From NCBI RefSeq assembly GCF_023715145.1, contig NZ_JAMBNP010000004.1, positions 372,001 to 436,000 on the forward strand: a stretch of 64,000 nt of DNA. Reading direction: 5' to 3'. Shown piece after piece: positions 8,399 through 16,670 of this stretch (position 1 is the stretch's first letter; every line of letters begins with the position of its first letter). The notes under the pieces are model-generated. The model was not told the DNA's origin, searched no databases, and saw nothing but the letters and a program-made list of their open reading frames with translations. Both the position numbers and the translations under genes were made by a program. Source of the stretch: Paenibacillus glycanilyticus (GTDB taxonomy: Bacteria > Bacillota > Bacilli > Paenibacillales > Paenibacillaceae).

Positions 8399-10441
8399 CT
8401 AGCCTTTGCCTTTATGGTCCGCGTCATGCCTGTCTTTCTTGTCTTCTTTCCCCGGCTTATCTTTGCCCGGATGGTCAGGTTTAGGCTTCTTGCCCGGTTT
8501 TTCCGGTTTGTCCTCTTTTGGTTTATCTTCTTTCTTAGGCTTTGCCGGCATCCCCGGCGCTTTAGGGAACGCCATGACGGACTCCCCCGCAAGAGCTTCA
8601 CTCATCAGCTTCTGGAATACGGCCGCAGCCGCTTTGGAGGTCGTCGTCAAATAATGATTCGCATCGGTATGATCATATCCGAGCCATACGGCCCCAACAA
8701 GCTGAGGGGTATAACCTACAAACCAATTATCCTTCATCCCTTGACCGCCTGTTCCCGGCATTTCGGTTGTGCCTGTCTTGCCGGCAACCGGCCGGTCTCC
8801 AAGCGATGCCGCATCACCCGTTCCTTCCTTCACAACGCCTTCAAGCATCGCGGTCATCGTCTGGGCAACCCCCGGCTCGGTTACTTTTACGCTGCCGATT
8901 GTCCCGGCATCCGCGATAATCTCCCCTTCGGCTGACTCCATTCTTGTAATGGAGTGCGCGGGAATCCGGGTCCCGTCATTGGCAAATACGCCAAACGCCT
9001 CCGCCATGTCAAGCGGGGATACCCCTTCCTGAAGACCGCCAAGCGCCAGGCCAAGCGTCCTGTCCGCATCGGTGAGCTCTATGCCGAATCGTTCAGCCGC
9101 TTCCATTCCCGCCTCTATTCCCATCTCATTGAGAAGCGAGACCGCCGGTATATTATAGGAATGAATGACGGATTCATAGATCGATACTTCGCCATGATAG
9201 CTGCCGCCGGCGTTTCTAGGCTGATAGCCTCCGAAATTAACCGGTTCGTCCATAATCGTATCCTCTGGCGTATACCCCCGTTCTAGTGCGGGCGTGTAGA
9301 CGGAGATCGGCTTCATCGTGGATCCCGGCTGGCGTTTCAATTGAACGGCCCGGTTAAACCCGCGGAAGGGCTGCTTGCCGCGTCCGCCAATAAGAGCCCG
9401 GATTCCTCCATCCCGAGGATCAACCAGCACGGCTCCGCTTTGAATAAGCTGATCGGAGCTGCTTGCGGGGAATATACTGTCCTGCGAATAGACCTGCTCG
9501 GCAGCCTCCTGCATCTTGCTGTCCAAGGTTGTATAAATCCGCAATCCTCCGTGCAGCACTTCATTTTCCGTTAATCCGTATTTCTGGCCTGCCTCCCGAA
9601 TCACCTGATCGATGAAATAAGGGTATTTGATGGAATCGCTGCTGCTCGGTTTCGAATCGCGAATATGAAGCGGCTCCTTAATCGAACCGTCGTAGGTCGC
9701 CTGATCAATCTTGCCTTGATCCTTCATCAGCTTCAGCACCACGTTCCTGCGGGCTTTCGCCTCTTCGGGATGGCTGTACGGCGAGAGCGCGGAAGGTGCC
9801 TTAATGATCCCCGCAAGCAGCGCGGACTCTGCAAGAGTAAGCTCGTCAACTTGGTTGCCGAAATACACCTCGGATGCTTTCTTGATCCCCCAAGCCCCTT
9901 CTCCAAAATAAATCTGATTCAGATAATAAGTGATAATCTGCTGCTTATCATAGTTTTTCTCGATTTTCTCGGCGAGCAGCAGTTCCTTCCATTTCCTCGT
10001 CCAGGTCCGTTCCTGGCTAAGAAACACGTTCTTCGCCAGCTGCTGCGTGATGGTGCTGGCTCCTTGAACCGTCTTGCCGTTCGTGAGGTTGGTCAGCATG
10101 GCGCGGCCAATCCCCTGAAGATCGGTGCCGCTGTGCTCGAAGAACCGTTTATCTTCGACAGCAACAACCGCTTCGATCAATGACTCGGGCAAGCTGTCAT
10201 AGCTGACGGCCTCGGCTTTTTTCGGCGAAATTCGCAGCGCTTCCTCTTTGTCCTGATCATAAAAAATAGTAGCCGCGGGCAGCGGCTCCTCCAACAAAGA
10301 CACATCTTGCCTTGTTACCAGCATGTTGAAGATAACCACGCACGCAGCGGCAAGCAGAAGACCTGCGGCAATAACGGCAAGGGCAACTTTTTTCCAAACG
10401 GTTCGTTTCTTGGCTTTCTTGTGATGCATAGCTGATCTCAT
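8399..10441 (-). CDS. Class A penicillin-binding protein (PBP1A-like)
   Basis: A 680-residue bifunctional peptidoglycan synthase. A cytoplasmic basic N-terminus and one membrane anchor (about residues 18-40) are followed by a GT51 glycosyltransferase domain (EDKRFFEH, GASTITQQL, QIYFGEGAWG; about 75-250) and a transpeptidase domain with SxxK in PGSTMKP, SxN as SYN in IHSYNIP, and KTG in AGKTGTTE (about 330-600). The last 50 residues are an unusual tail rich in Lys, Pro, Asp and Gly (KPKKEDKPKEDKPEKPGKK), probably extracellular and wall-associated. The protein acts at the outer face of the membrane in wall assembly. The dienelactone hydrolase gene follows 16 nt downstream. Confidence 0.93.
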   Translation of the reverse strand: MRSAMHHKKAKKRTVWKKVALAVIAAGLLLAAACVVIFNMLVTRQDVSLLEEPLPAATIFYDQDKEEALRISPKKAEAVSYDSLPESLIEAVVAVEDKRFFEHSGTDLQGIGRAMLTNLTNGKTVQGASTITQQLAKNVFLSQERTWTRKWKELLLAEKIEKNYDKQQIITYYLNQIYFGEGAWGIKKASEVYFGNQVDELTLAESALLAGIIKAPSALSPYSHPEEAKARRNVVLKLMKDQGKIDQATYDGSIKEPLHIRDSKPSSSDSIKYPYFIDQVIREAGQKYGLTENEVLHGGLRIYTTLDSKMQEAAEQVYSQDSIFPASSSDQLIQSGAVLVDPRDGGIRALIGGRGKQPFRGFNRAVQLKRQPGSTMKPISVYTPALERGYTPEDTIMDEPVNFGGYQPRNAGGSYHGEVSIYESVIHSYNIPAVSLLNEMGIEAGMEAAERFGIELTDADRTLGLALGGLQEGVSPLDMAEAFGVFANDGTRIPAHSITRMESAEGEIIADAGTIGSVKVTEPGVAQTMTAMLEGVVKEGTGDAASLGDRPVAGKTGTTEMPGTGGQGMKDNWFVGYTPQLVGAVWLGYDHTDANHYLTTTSKAAAAVFQKLMSEALAGESVMAFPKAPGMPAKPKKEDKPKEDKPEKPGKKPKPDHPGKDKPGKEDKKDRHDADHKGKG

Positions 10442-10540
10442 ACTACTTCCTCCAAGCTTTCAAGCAACAACCTGTTACTTTTGTCTTGGATAATAGTTCG
10501 CAGGTGACACCGTTTTTCTGTACGTTTGGACTAAAAGAAC

Positions 10541-10566
10541 AAAAGCCTGCGAGTTTCGCAGGCTTT
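10541..10566 (-). terminator. Terminator after azlD
   Basis: AAAGCCTGCGA...CGCAGGCTTT hairpin followed by T-rich sequence on the minus strand, right at the azlD stop. Confidence 0.75.
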
Positions 10567-10892
10567 CATAACCATATCCGCAATAGCATGACGGTTACAA
10601 CGCCAACGATGATCGTTCCTAGCAGGCTGCGGGTATAAACAGCGACAAGGAACGTCGGCAGCGCTGCTAATAATTCAACATTGTCCCTTAAGGAAGCCAG
10701 CTTCCCGTCTGTCATCAGCAGTTCGTCACCCAGCAATGCAGCCATAACCGCGATGGGTATATAACTTAACCACCGCATCGCCAAATCCGGAATTTGCAGT
10801 CGGCTGAGCACGACTAGCGGCAGTACGCGCGGAAGAAAAGTAACGAATGCGGCACCAATAATCATAGCAAGTATATCCCATTTTATTTCCAT
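10566..10892 (-). CDS. azlD: AzlD-family branched-chain amino acid exporter small subunit
   Basis: 108 residues, four predicted membrane helices (MIIGAAFVTFLPRVLPLVVL at the N-terminus is typical of AzlD/YgaH). It partners AzlC to export branched-chain amino acids or analogues. The start at 10892 lies inside the azlC end: the two genes overlap by 10 bp, giving coupled translation. The longer open frame to 11192 is a shadow of azlC. The pair forms a two-gene operon. Confidence 0.88.
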   Translation of the reverse strand: MEIKWDILAMIIGAAFVTFLPRVLPLVVLSRLQIPDLAMRWLSYIPIAVMAALLGDELLMTDGKLASLRDNVELLAALPTFLVAVYTRSLLGTIIVGVVTVMLLRIWL

Positions 10893-11608
10893 CGTTCTAT
10901 GAACACTCCTATTGTTGCTGCGGTTACGGTAGCGATAATAACGGCCACGCTTCCCGATGTCACCATGCTGACTCCAACCACGACGAGAACGGCGCACAGG
11001 ATGACGATCAAATCTCTTGCCAGCTTCTTGCGCCCTATTAATTGCAATACCAGCAATCCAATGAACATCGCGGACAAGGCGAAATCGAGCCCAAGCTTCT
11101 CCGGATTCGTAATCCATTGGCCAAGGAAGGCTCCAGCCATCGTTGCAAGGATCCAATTCAGATAAGCCGTCACGTTTAGGCCGTTCATCCATGATTCGCT
11201 AAGCGTTCTTGTATGGGATGCCTTGTTGATGGCAACGCCAAAGGTCTCATCCGTAAGCAAAGAACCTATGAGCATGGTCTTGAAAGCCGTCAAATGACGG
11301 AAGTAAGGCGACACGGCCGCGCTTAACAGGAGATGGCGAAGATTCACGATAAACACGGTAAATATAATGGCCGCTATCGAACCTTCCGCCGCCACCATTC
11401 CGGCCATAATGAACTGTGCGGAACCGGCATAAATCAGGACCGACATGAGAGTAACCTCCATCACGCTTAGCCCCGAGGTGTGACCAACAACTCCCGCCGC
11501 GAATCCAATGCTTAGATAACCTAATAGCGTCGGAACGCAATCCTTTACCCCTTGAAGGAAGCTTTCCTCATTCCTGTCCATTCTTAGCTGTACGTTCTCT
11601 TGCTGCAT
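10883..11608 (-). CDS. azlC: AzlC-family branched-chain amino acid permease
   Basis: A 241-residue membrane protein of the AzlC family. It shows the characteristic DCVPTLLGYLSIGFAAGVV near the N-terminus, YAGSAQFI around residue 60 and LLTDETFGV around residue 120, with about seven hydrophobic segments. With AzlD it forms an efflux system for branched-chain amino acids or toxic analogues. The ATG at 11608 follows GAGAGGGA. No specific regulator is adjacent. Confidence 0.9.
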   Translation of the reverse strand: MQQENVQLRMDRNEESFLQGVKDCVPTLLGYLSIGFAAGVVGHTSGLSVMEVTLMSVLIYAGSAQFIMAGMVAAEGSIAAIIFTVFIVNLRHLLLSAAVSPYFRHLTAFKTMLIGSLLTDETFGVAINKASHTRTLSESWMNGLNVTAYLNWILATMAGAFLGQWITNPEKLGLDFALSAMFIGLLVLQLIGRKKLARDLIVILCAVLVVVGVSMVTSGSVAVIIATVTAATIGVFIERWK

Positions 11609-11647
11609 GTACTTCCCTCTCTTACATTAAACTATCATTCTATCTTA

Positions 11648-11671
11648 GCACAAAAATAAGCCGCCCTTCAT
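11648..11671 (-). terminator. Terminator of the DMT-Crp operon
   Basis: TAAGCCGC...GCGGCTTA hairpin followed by TTTTTG on the minus strand, just after the DMT gene ending at 11677. Confidence 0.7.
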
Positions 11672-11676
11672 GCGGC

Positions 11677-12144
11677 TTACGAGATTTCATGCAACAGTCG
11701 GATCTTCTCCTTGGGCTTGGATTTGAACAATAATAGACCAACGATGAGTGCGGTTACGCCAACTGCTTTTTGTGCCGTGAAGGGGACCTGCTCCAAGTCG
11801 AACCAGCCCGCGGAGTCCCACCATAATGCGCATAGAAGCTGGGAAGCCATTACGATTGTGGTCGCATAGCTTGGGCCAAGAAGCCGGACACCTTTCACCA
11901 CGCAGGTCACCACGCCAATCCCAACTAATCCGCTGAACCAGAACCATGCGGGCATCGCCTTCCAGTCCCAGAAGTCCGCTCCTTCAAATAATACTCCCAT
12001 GCATAGGGAAGCCACAAACCCCATCCCGAGCACAAGTGCCGTTGTGGTATGCGAGTGAACAACCGTATTCACTTTGTTGTTGAATAAGGTCTGAACGCTG
12101 ATTAGCGCTCCAGCCATCAAAGCAAGCAGAATCCCTGCGATCAT
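11677..12144 (-). CDS. DMT-family (YdcZ/DUF606) transporter, second copy
   Basis: 155 residues with about five hydrophobic segments. It matches the YdcZ/DUF606 branch of the drug/metabolite transporter superfamily: the N-terminal LLALMAGALISVQTLFNNKV and central YATTIVMASQL regions are typical. These half-size proteins usually work as pairs, and a second copy lies two genes upstream (12881-13306), so the operon probably encodes a heteromeric transporter. The start ATG overlaps the Crp-family stop by 4 bp (ATGA), with GGAGT 5 nt upstream. The substrate is unknown. Confidence 0.82.
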   Translation of the reverse strand: MIAGILLALMAGALISVQTLFNNKVNTVVHSHTTTALVLGMGFVASLCMGVLFEGADFWDWKAMPAWFWFSGLVGIGVVTCVVKGVRLLGPSYATTIVMASQLLCALWWDSAGWFDLEQVPFTAQKAVGVTALIVGLLLFKSKPKEKIRLLHEIS

Positions 12145-12845
12145 GAGTACTCCTTCCTTTCTCCGTTCTCGTATATATTCCGTCCAGCAGCAGCTTCAAG
12201 ACCCTTGCGGTCCTTCACAAGCAAAGTGCCGCGGCTTCGTTCGATCAGATTCATCTTGCATAAGCTAAGAATAATCCGGTTCAAATGCCGGTAGCTGGTG
12301 CCAATCAGATTCGCCATGTCCTTCAAGCTAGCGGTGCTGACTATCGCATGATCGGCTGTCGTTACCGAGAGAAGGTAACTCGCAAGCCGTACTTCTACCG
12401 GATACAGAAGATTAAAGCTTAGCGATACCGATTTGTTATAAAATTTTTCCGTGACCAGATGCAGCATGAATTGAAGAAACGGTACTTCCTCCCTGTACAG
12501 CTGCAACCAGCGTTTATGAAAGCCAACCGCCTCCACCGGCGTGACCGCCGAGACGGTATTCAGATTTTCCATTTCGCTTAAGCATTCTATCTCCCCAATG
12601 ACGCCAAGCGGAGAAGTGAAATTAACAAGCAGCGTATTGCCATCGGCAGATGTCGTAAAAACCTTGACTTTTCCGCGCATGAGAAAAAAGATAAATCCCG
12701 GTACTTCGCCTTGCGTGCAAAGGGCTTCCTCCGGTTCAAACCGGTACAAAGCCAAATGCTGTCGAAGCGAGCTTGGGAAAACATCATCCAGCGCATATTG
12801 ATTCAGGTAACGGTGAATCTGCTCGGCATCCCCAATTTCTTTCAT
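12141..12845 (-). CDS. Crp/Fnr-family transcriptional regulator (YeiL-like)
   Basis: 234 residues. There is an N-terminal cyclic-nucleotide-binding-like beta-roll (about 25-140, with LMRGKVKVF and LGVIGEIECLSE), a long dimerisation helix and a C-terminal winged helix (about 165-215; LKDMANLIGTSYRHLNRII is the recognition helix). The set of cAMP-contact residues is incomplete, so the effector is uncertain. It is sandwiched in one operon between two DMT transporter halves, so it very probably regulates them. A GGACA/TGTCC palindrome sits in the operon promoter. Confidence 0.87.
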   Translation of the reverse strand: MKEIGDAEQIHRYLNQYALDDVFPSSLRQHLALYRFEPEEALCTQGEVPGFIFFLMRGKVKVFTTSADGNTLLVNFTSPLGVIGEIECLSEMENLNTVSAVTPVEAVGFHKRWLQLYREEVPFLQFMLHLVTEKFYNKSVSLSFNLLYPVEVRLASYLLSVTTADHAIVSTASLKDMANLIGTSYRHLNRIILSLCKMNLIERSRGTLLVKDRKGLEAAAGRNIYENGERKEYS

Positions 12846-12880
12846 ATCGGCAACTCCCTTCTATTGGATATTTTATCCTC

Positions 12881-13306
12881 TCAGAAGGATAAACATAAGA
12901 TGCCGGTAATCATCAGCGCGATCCCAATCCATTGCGGCGTTCTGAGTTTTATCGCGGCATTCCCGTACCAGCCCGCTTTCTCCATTCCTAACGTGGCCAG
13001 AATCTGTGCGATCAGAACCGCCGATACGGTCACCGCAGCACCATTTTGGTGAAAAGCGGTGATGTTGCTGAAAATAATAAAGGCTGCCAATGCCCCTCCG
13101 AACCGGTAAGGCAGCTTCACTTGACTCAGCTTTTTCCACGACCGGTCCCCCGACAGCCATACGATTAGCAACGCGGCAGCAAATCCCGTGCCTTGCGTAA
13201 GCACGGCAGCCTGCCAGCTGCCAAGGTGATCGCCAATCGCCGCATTGGCTGTACTTTGCAAGGTGAGGAATACACCGCCCAATACAGCATAAATAATGCC
13301 TTTCAT
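12881..13306 (-). CDS. DMT-family (YdcZ/DUF606) transporter, first copy
   Basis: 141 residues with about five hydrophobic segments, homologous in plan to the gene at 11677-12144. It is the first gene of the operon DMT - Crp regulator - DMT. GGAGG lies 10-11 nt before the ATG. It likely pairs with the second half-transporter in the membrane. Confidence 0.85.
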   Translation of the reverse strand: MKGIIYAVLGGVFLTLQSTANAAIGDHLGSWQAAVLTQGTGFAAALLIVWLSGDRSWKKLSQVKLPYRFGGALAAFIIFSNITAFHQNGAAVTVSAVLIAQILATLGMEKAGWYGNAAIKLRTPQWIGIALMITGILCLSF

Positions 13307-13369
13307 TCTTCGACTTCCTCCTCGTTTGTTCTGCTCTCCTTATTTAACGATGAGCCGCTGATTTCTAAA

Positions 13370-13390
13370 AGGACATATGTCCTAACGGAC
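13370..13390. promoter_or_regulatory. Palindromic operator in the DMT-Crp promoter
   Basis: AGGACATATGTCCT (13370-13383) is a perfect 14-nt palindrome, with a third GGACA half-site at 13386-13390. On the minus strand it fills the 17-nt spacer between TTGTCC and TTTAGA, a possible -35/-10 pair, about 65-75 nt before the first gene. It is a likely site for the Crp-family protein encoded in the operon. Confidence 0.5.
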
Positions 13391-13414
13391 AAATAAAAAA
13401 AACATCATTGCCTC

Positions 13415-13687
13415 TTAAGCAGCGATGCTTTCCTTATCTTTCTCTTTTATTTCATTAGTATTGCCTTGCATTTGATTATTCATATCGCGAAGCTCTTGCA
13501 GCATGGTATCGAGTTCGGATCGAAGCTGGTGAAGATCATTCTTGCAAAGGAATTGAAGCTTATCCAGTTCGCTTGTGCTCATATTGCCCATTCGAATTTG
13601 ATAAAGCAGCTTGTACTGCATCGATTCGCTTTCGCTGATCCGGTATTCCGGCATTCTTGCGGGTTCGTTTTTTTGTTGTTTGATCAT
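13415..13687 (-). CDS. Small hydrophilic hypothetical protein
   Basis: About 90 residues, charged and mostly helical. The stretch from STSELDKLQFLCKN to LRDMNNQM looks like a short amphipathic helical pair or coiled coil. It has no signal peptide or membrane segment. The frame opens at 13720, but AAAGGAG lies 9 nt before the ATG at 13687 and is preferred. I do not recognise the family. It is monocistronic, with an imperfect hairpin and T run overlapping its 3' end. Confidence 0.6.
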   Translation of the reverse strand: MIKQQKNEPARMPEYRISESESMQYKLLYQIRMGNMSTSELDKLQFLCKNDLHQLRSELDTMLQELRDMNNQMQGNTNEIKEKDKESIAA

Positions 13688-13784
13688 TTGTTTGGGCTCC
13701 TTTATGTTTTTTTCTAGCATAAAGGAACTATATTAACCATGTATTTGTCCTGTGTTAGATCCATATTAACTTTTGAGCGTATTG

Positions 13785-14510
13785 TTATTTCTGTGCTCGC
13801 ACAATGAGAAACCAAGGATACGTCATCAAACGATCATACCAGCGTTCATACCAGTCAGCTGCGCCGGGAAGATCGATAAACGCCTTGCTTGGCTGCGGTT
13901 CGATCATTTGATTCAGCGTAAAATGCTCCGAGGTCGCGTTAACGATATCCATCATCGGTCTCCGGTAGAAGGTGACCTCGACCGGCCCCGTTTCTTTCTT
14001 CTTCCATACATCGGTCAATAGTTCGTGAGCGAAATAATCCGGACTTTCGAATTGCTGATAATCCATAAACGGATGATGAACCGAAAATTGCAGTATGCCT
14101 CCCGGCTTCAAGACGCGGCGAAATTCGGAAAAGGTGGGTCCCCAATCTTTGACGTAATGAAGGGTGAGCGAGCTGACGATGACATCGAAGGATTCATCCT
14201 CAAAGGGCAGCGGCTGACTGAGATCGCAGACGGATATGCGGGCTTTGTCCCCTACCCGTCTTGCGCAAGCAGCCGCCATCTCCGGACTTAGATCAACCGC
14301 GGTCACTTGCGCACCTCGTTCTGCGAACTGTGCCGTATACCAGCCGGCAGCGCAGCCCGCATCAAGGATCGTCTTGCCCGTCAGATCGACCGGCAACAGC
14401 TTCATCATCGCCGGTCGTTCGTAAAAGGCATTATGCCCGCTGCTATGATCGACGGCTTGTTCATACACAGCCGCAAGTTGGTCGAACGCTTGGACGACTT
14501 TTTCTTGCAT
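13785..14510 (-). CDS. Class I SAM-dependent methyltransferase
   Basis: About 241 residues with a Rossmann-type methyltransferase fold. Motif I is ILDAGCAAGWYT (near residue 50), then TAVDLSPEM, and motif IV-like FDVIVSSLTLHYV with VLKPGG. It belongs to the UbiE/Methyltransf_11 type and transfers a methyl group from SAM to an unknown small molecule. The frame opens with GTG at 14522, but GGGGTGAG is 7 nt before the ATG at 14510. The neighbouring alkyltransferase gene gives no clear functional hint. Confidence 0.85.
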   Translation of the reverse strand: MQEKVVQAFDQLAAVYEQAVDHSSGHNAFYERPAMMKLLPVDLTGKTILDAGCAAGWYTAQFAERGAQVTAVDLSPEMAAACARRVGDKARISVCDLSQPLPFEDESFDVIVSSLTLHYVKDWGPTFSEFRRVLKPGGILQFSVHHPFMDYQQFESPDYFAHELLTDVWKKKETGPVEVTFYRRPMMDIVNATSEHFTLNQMIEPQPSKAFIDLPGAADWYERWYDRLMTYPWFLIVRAQK

Positions 14511-14548
14511 GAATGATCTCACCCCTACTTCAATTTGAACAATATTTA

Positions 14549-15115
14549 TTAGAACCGATATTTCTCATGTCCAATGTTCTTAAAAGACTGCACGCCTTCC
14601 AGATGAAGCAGCTCTTCCTTCATTTGCAATCCGCCTCTAAAGCCAGTGAGCGTATTGTTCTTCCCGATTACCCGGTGACACGGAACTACGATAGGAATCG
14701 GATTCCTGCCATTCGCCGTTCCAACCGCCCGCACAGCCTTAGGATTACCGACACTCTCCGCGATCTCCGCGTAGCTTCTCATCTCTCCGTACGGGATGTT
14801 AAATAAAGCTTGCCAGACCAAATTCTGAAACGGAGTTCCGCGGAAATCCAAGGAAAAGGTAAATTTCTTCCGGCTACCTTCCAGGTATTCCTGCAATTGA
14901 AGCTTATAAGGCGCTACCTTCGCTGGTTCTTGCGTAAGAATGGCATTCGGAATTTTCTTCGTCACCCATGCCCGAACATTCTCCATAATCGACTCGTGAG
15001 GCAGCGTTACTTGAACTAAACCCTTGTCGGTTGCGACCAGATAAATAGGCCGGTGATGCAAAACGGGATGAACCAAGGTATCCCAGTACACCAGCGTTGA
15101 TTGAATGTTGCTCAT
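14549..15115 (-). CDS. ogt: Methylated-DNA-[protein]-cysteine S-methyltransferase
   Basis: 188 residues. The C-terminal domain carries the active-site motif IPIVVPCHRVIG with the acceptor cysteine in PCHR, preceded by the DNA-binding helix YAEIAESVGNPKAVRAVGTANGRNP (shown in outline) and followed by LTGFRGGLQMKE. It repairs O6-alkylguanine by irreversible transfer of the alkyl group to its own cysteine. The N-terminal part is the variable AGT domain. The ATG at 15115 follows GAGAGG. It is probably monocistronic. Confidence 0.92.
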   Translation of the reverse strand: MSNIQSTLVYWDTLVHPVLHHRPIYLVATDKGLVQVTLPHESIMENVRAWVTKKIPNAILTQEPAKVAPYKLQLQEYLEGSRKKFTFSLDFRGTPFQNLVWQALFNIPYGEMRSYAEIAESVGNPKAVRAVGTANGRNPIPIVVPCHRVIGKNNTLTGFRGGLQMKEELLHLEGVQSFKNIGHEKYRF

Positions 15116-15179
15116 ATCCCTTGCCTCTCCTCTAATTCCCTGAAGTATAAGGACAATCTTATCACTTCAACCACAAAAC

Positions 15180-15208
15180 AAAAAGCCGCGAAATCCGCGG
15201 CTTTCAAA
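15180..15208 (-). terminator. Terminator of the Tat/GMC/CuA operon
   Basis: AAAGCCGCGG...CGCGGCTTTTTG hairpin with T tract on the minus strand, directly after the CuA lipoprotein gene. Confidence 0.75.
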
Positions 15209-15221
15209 ACTTTTTATTCTT

Positions 15222-15689
15222 TTATTCAACGATCAGCTTGCCAACCATCTTGCTGTGTCCGGCACCGCAGACGACGGAGCACTGGAATTCATGCTCGCCG
15301 GCTTTGTCTGCCGTAAATTCGGCTGTTCCGTTATTTTCTTTAATGTCTACATTAAAGTCCGGAATCGCGAAGCCGTGGAAGCCTTCCGCATTGTTTAGCG
15401 TAATTTTGACTTTATCGCCCTTCTTGACTCGGATCTCGGGCTGGTCAAATTCGAAGTTTGCCGCTTTGACGGTAATTGCCTTCTGTCCGCCTCCGCTCGC
15501 AGCATTGTTTCCTGCGCCGGCATTCCCGGCATTGTTGCCTGTTCCCGCATTGTTGCCCGTTCCGGCATTATTGCCCGTTCCGGTATTGGCGGTATTGTCA
15601 TTCTTGTCTGAGTTAGAACCGCAGCCTGCAGCAGTTCCCATTACGGTAACGGCAAGCGCGGCGATCATAAGCAGCTTACGGATCTTCAT
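15222..15689 (-). CDS. CuA-type cupredoxin lipoprotein
   Basis: 155 residues. A lipoprotein signal (hydrophobic stretch then AAGC, lipidated Cys at about residue 23) is followed by a low-complexity Gly/Asn/Thr linker (about 28-68) and a cupredoxin domain. The C-terminal motif CSVVCGAGHSKM has the C-x3-C-x3-H-x2-M spacing of the dinuclear CuA centre of cytochrome oxidase subunit II, with an upstream His in EGFHGF. It should sit on the outer membrane face and carry electrons. It closes the Tat/GMC operon, so it may be the electron acceptor of the GMC dehydrogenase (inference). Confidence 0.82.
   Translation of the reverse strand: MKIRKLLMIAALAVTVMGTAAGCGSNSDKNDNTANTGTGNNAGTGNNAGTGNNAGNAGAGNNAASGGGQKAITVKAANFEFDQPEIRVKKGDKVKITLNNAEGFHGFAIPDFNVDIKENNGTAEFTADKAGEHEFQCSVVCGAGHSKMVGKLIVE
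15530..15584 (-). repeat. Tandem 18-bp repeats coding a GTGNNA linker
   Basis: Three near-identical 18-nt units encode repeated Gly-Thr-Gly-Asn-Asn-Ala in the linker of the CuA lipoprotein. The copy number is likely to vary between strains by slippage. Confidence 0.7.
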
Positions 15690-15710
15690 AGCAGCTGTCT
15701 CCTTTTAGCG

Positions 15711-15911
15711 TTAGTTTTTGGACTGGTCCAGCTCGATAATGTTGGATTTGGCTTCAGGTTCGTCGTCCGCGATCCCTTTGGTGGAATTCCGGAATTCCCG
15801 AAGCGTATCGCCAAAGGCCCGCCCAAGCTGCGGCAGCTTTGCCGGTCCAAACACGATCAATGCGATGGCCAGTATAATAATCAGCCCAGAAACCCCTACG
15901 TTGTTAAACAT
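15711..15911 (-). CDS. tatA: Twin-arginine translocase subunit TatA
   Basis: 66 residues. There is one N-terminal membrane helix (VSGLIIILAIALIVFG), the FGPAKLPQLGRAFG hinge and amphipathic helix, and a charged tail. TatA oligomers form the protein-conducting element of the Tat pathway. It lies between tatC and the CuA lipoprotein gene in one operon with the Tat-signal-bearing dehydrogenase subunit, which points to a dedicated translocase. GGAGG precedes the ATG by 6 nt. Confidence 0.95.
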   Translation of the reverse strand: MFNNVGVSGLIIILAIALIVFGPAKLPQLGRAFGDTLREFRNSTKGIADDEPEAKSNIIELDQSKN

Positions 15912-15926
15912 AACATACCTCCATAA

Positions 15927-16670
15927 TCAAGTTGTTTGTACGGCAAGTTTCCGCTTATAGTAACGCGTCGAGATAAAAGCGCTGATCTCGAAGAGTATGA
16001 TCAGTGGAACGGTCACGGACAAATGGGATACAAAATCCGGAGGTGAGATAAGTGTTCCCACAACCGCCAGACCTACATACGCGTATTTTCGTACCTGCTT
16101 CATCTTGTCTGGAGTGAGCATCCCGATTCGGGTCAGAAAAGTCATGGCCAGCGGCATTTCGAATGCCACCCCCATTGGCAGAAGGAAGCTGATCAGAAAC
16201 GACATGTAATGCTGGATGCCATATACCTCTTGCGCGCCCATCGACTGATTCAGCTTGACCATGAACCGGATCATCATCGGCAAAGCAACCGTATAGCCAA
16301 ACATTACACCGCTAATGAACAAAACGGATGAAGTTGGAACGTACACCAGCGTGCTTTTTGCTTCGGCATCCGTCATGCCCGGCCTGGCGAACGCCCACAG
16401 ATGGTACATCAGAAAAGGCAGCGTCAGGATGATTCCGACGAGCAGCGCGCATTTCATGTATACCGCAATGCCGTCCGAGAGCGCGAACACGCTCCACTCC
16501 ACTTCAATTGAACCCAAATGTCCTTTTACAAAGGTCAGTATTCTCGGCGCTGCGTAGAGACCTATGCAGAGGGAAGCTATAAACCAGCCGGCTACATAGA
16601 TGAGACGCTTGCGGAGCTCCGACAGATGACTGATTAGATCGCTGTCGATCGTACCCGTCTCTTTACTCAC
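15927..16670 (-). CDS. tatC: Twin-arginine translocase subunit TatC
   Basis: 247 residues, six membrane helices. The conserved N-terminal LISHLSELRKRLIY motif and the FEMPLAMTFLTRIG region identify TatC, which recognises twin-arginine signals. It starts with GTG inside the GMC gene stop (GTGA, 4-bp overlap), so it is translationally coupled to the GMC gene. With tatA downstream it forms a TatAC minimal system, probably for the twin-arginine protein encoded two genes upstream. Confidence 0.95.
   Translation of the reverse strand: MSKETGTIDSDLISHLSELRKRLIYVAGWFIASLCIGLYAAPRILTFVKGHLGSIEVEWSVFALSDGIAVYMKCALLVGIILTLPFLMYHLWAFARPGMTDAEAKSTLVYVPTSSVLFISGVMFGYTVALPMMIRFMVKLNQSMGAQEVYGIQHYMSFLISFLLPMGVAFEMPLAMTFLTRIGMLTPDKMKQVRKYAYVGLAVVGTLISPPDFVSHLSVTVPLIILFEISAFISTRYYKRKLAVQTT

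Noticed and set aside
8383..8601. N-terminal extension of the dienelactone hydrolase frame
   Set aside because: It lies inside the PBP lysine-rich tail in another frame; the SD and ATG at 8382 fit the family start.
10893..11192. Extension of the azlD frame
   Set aside because: It is a shadow of azlC; the real azlD start overlaps the azlC stop.
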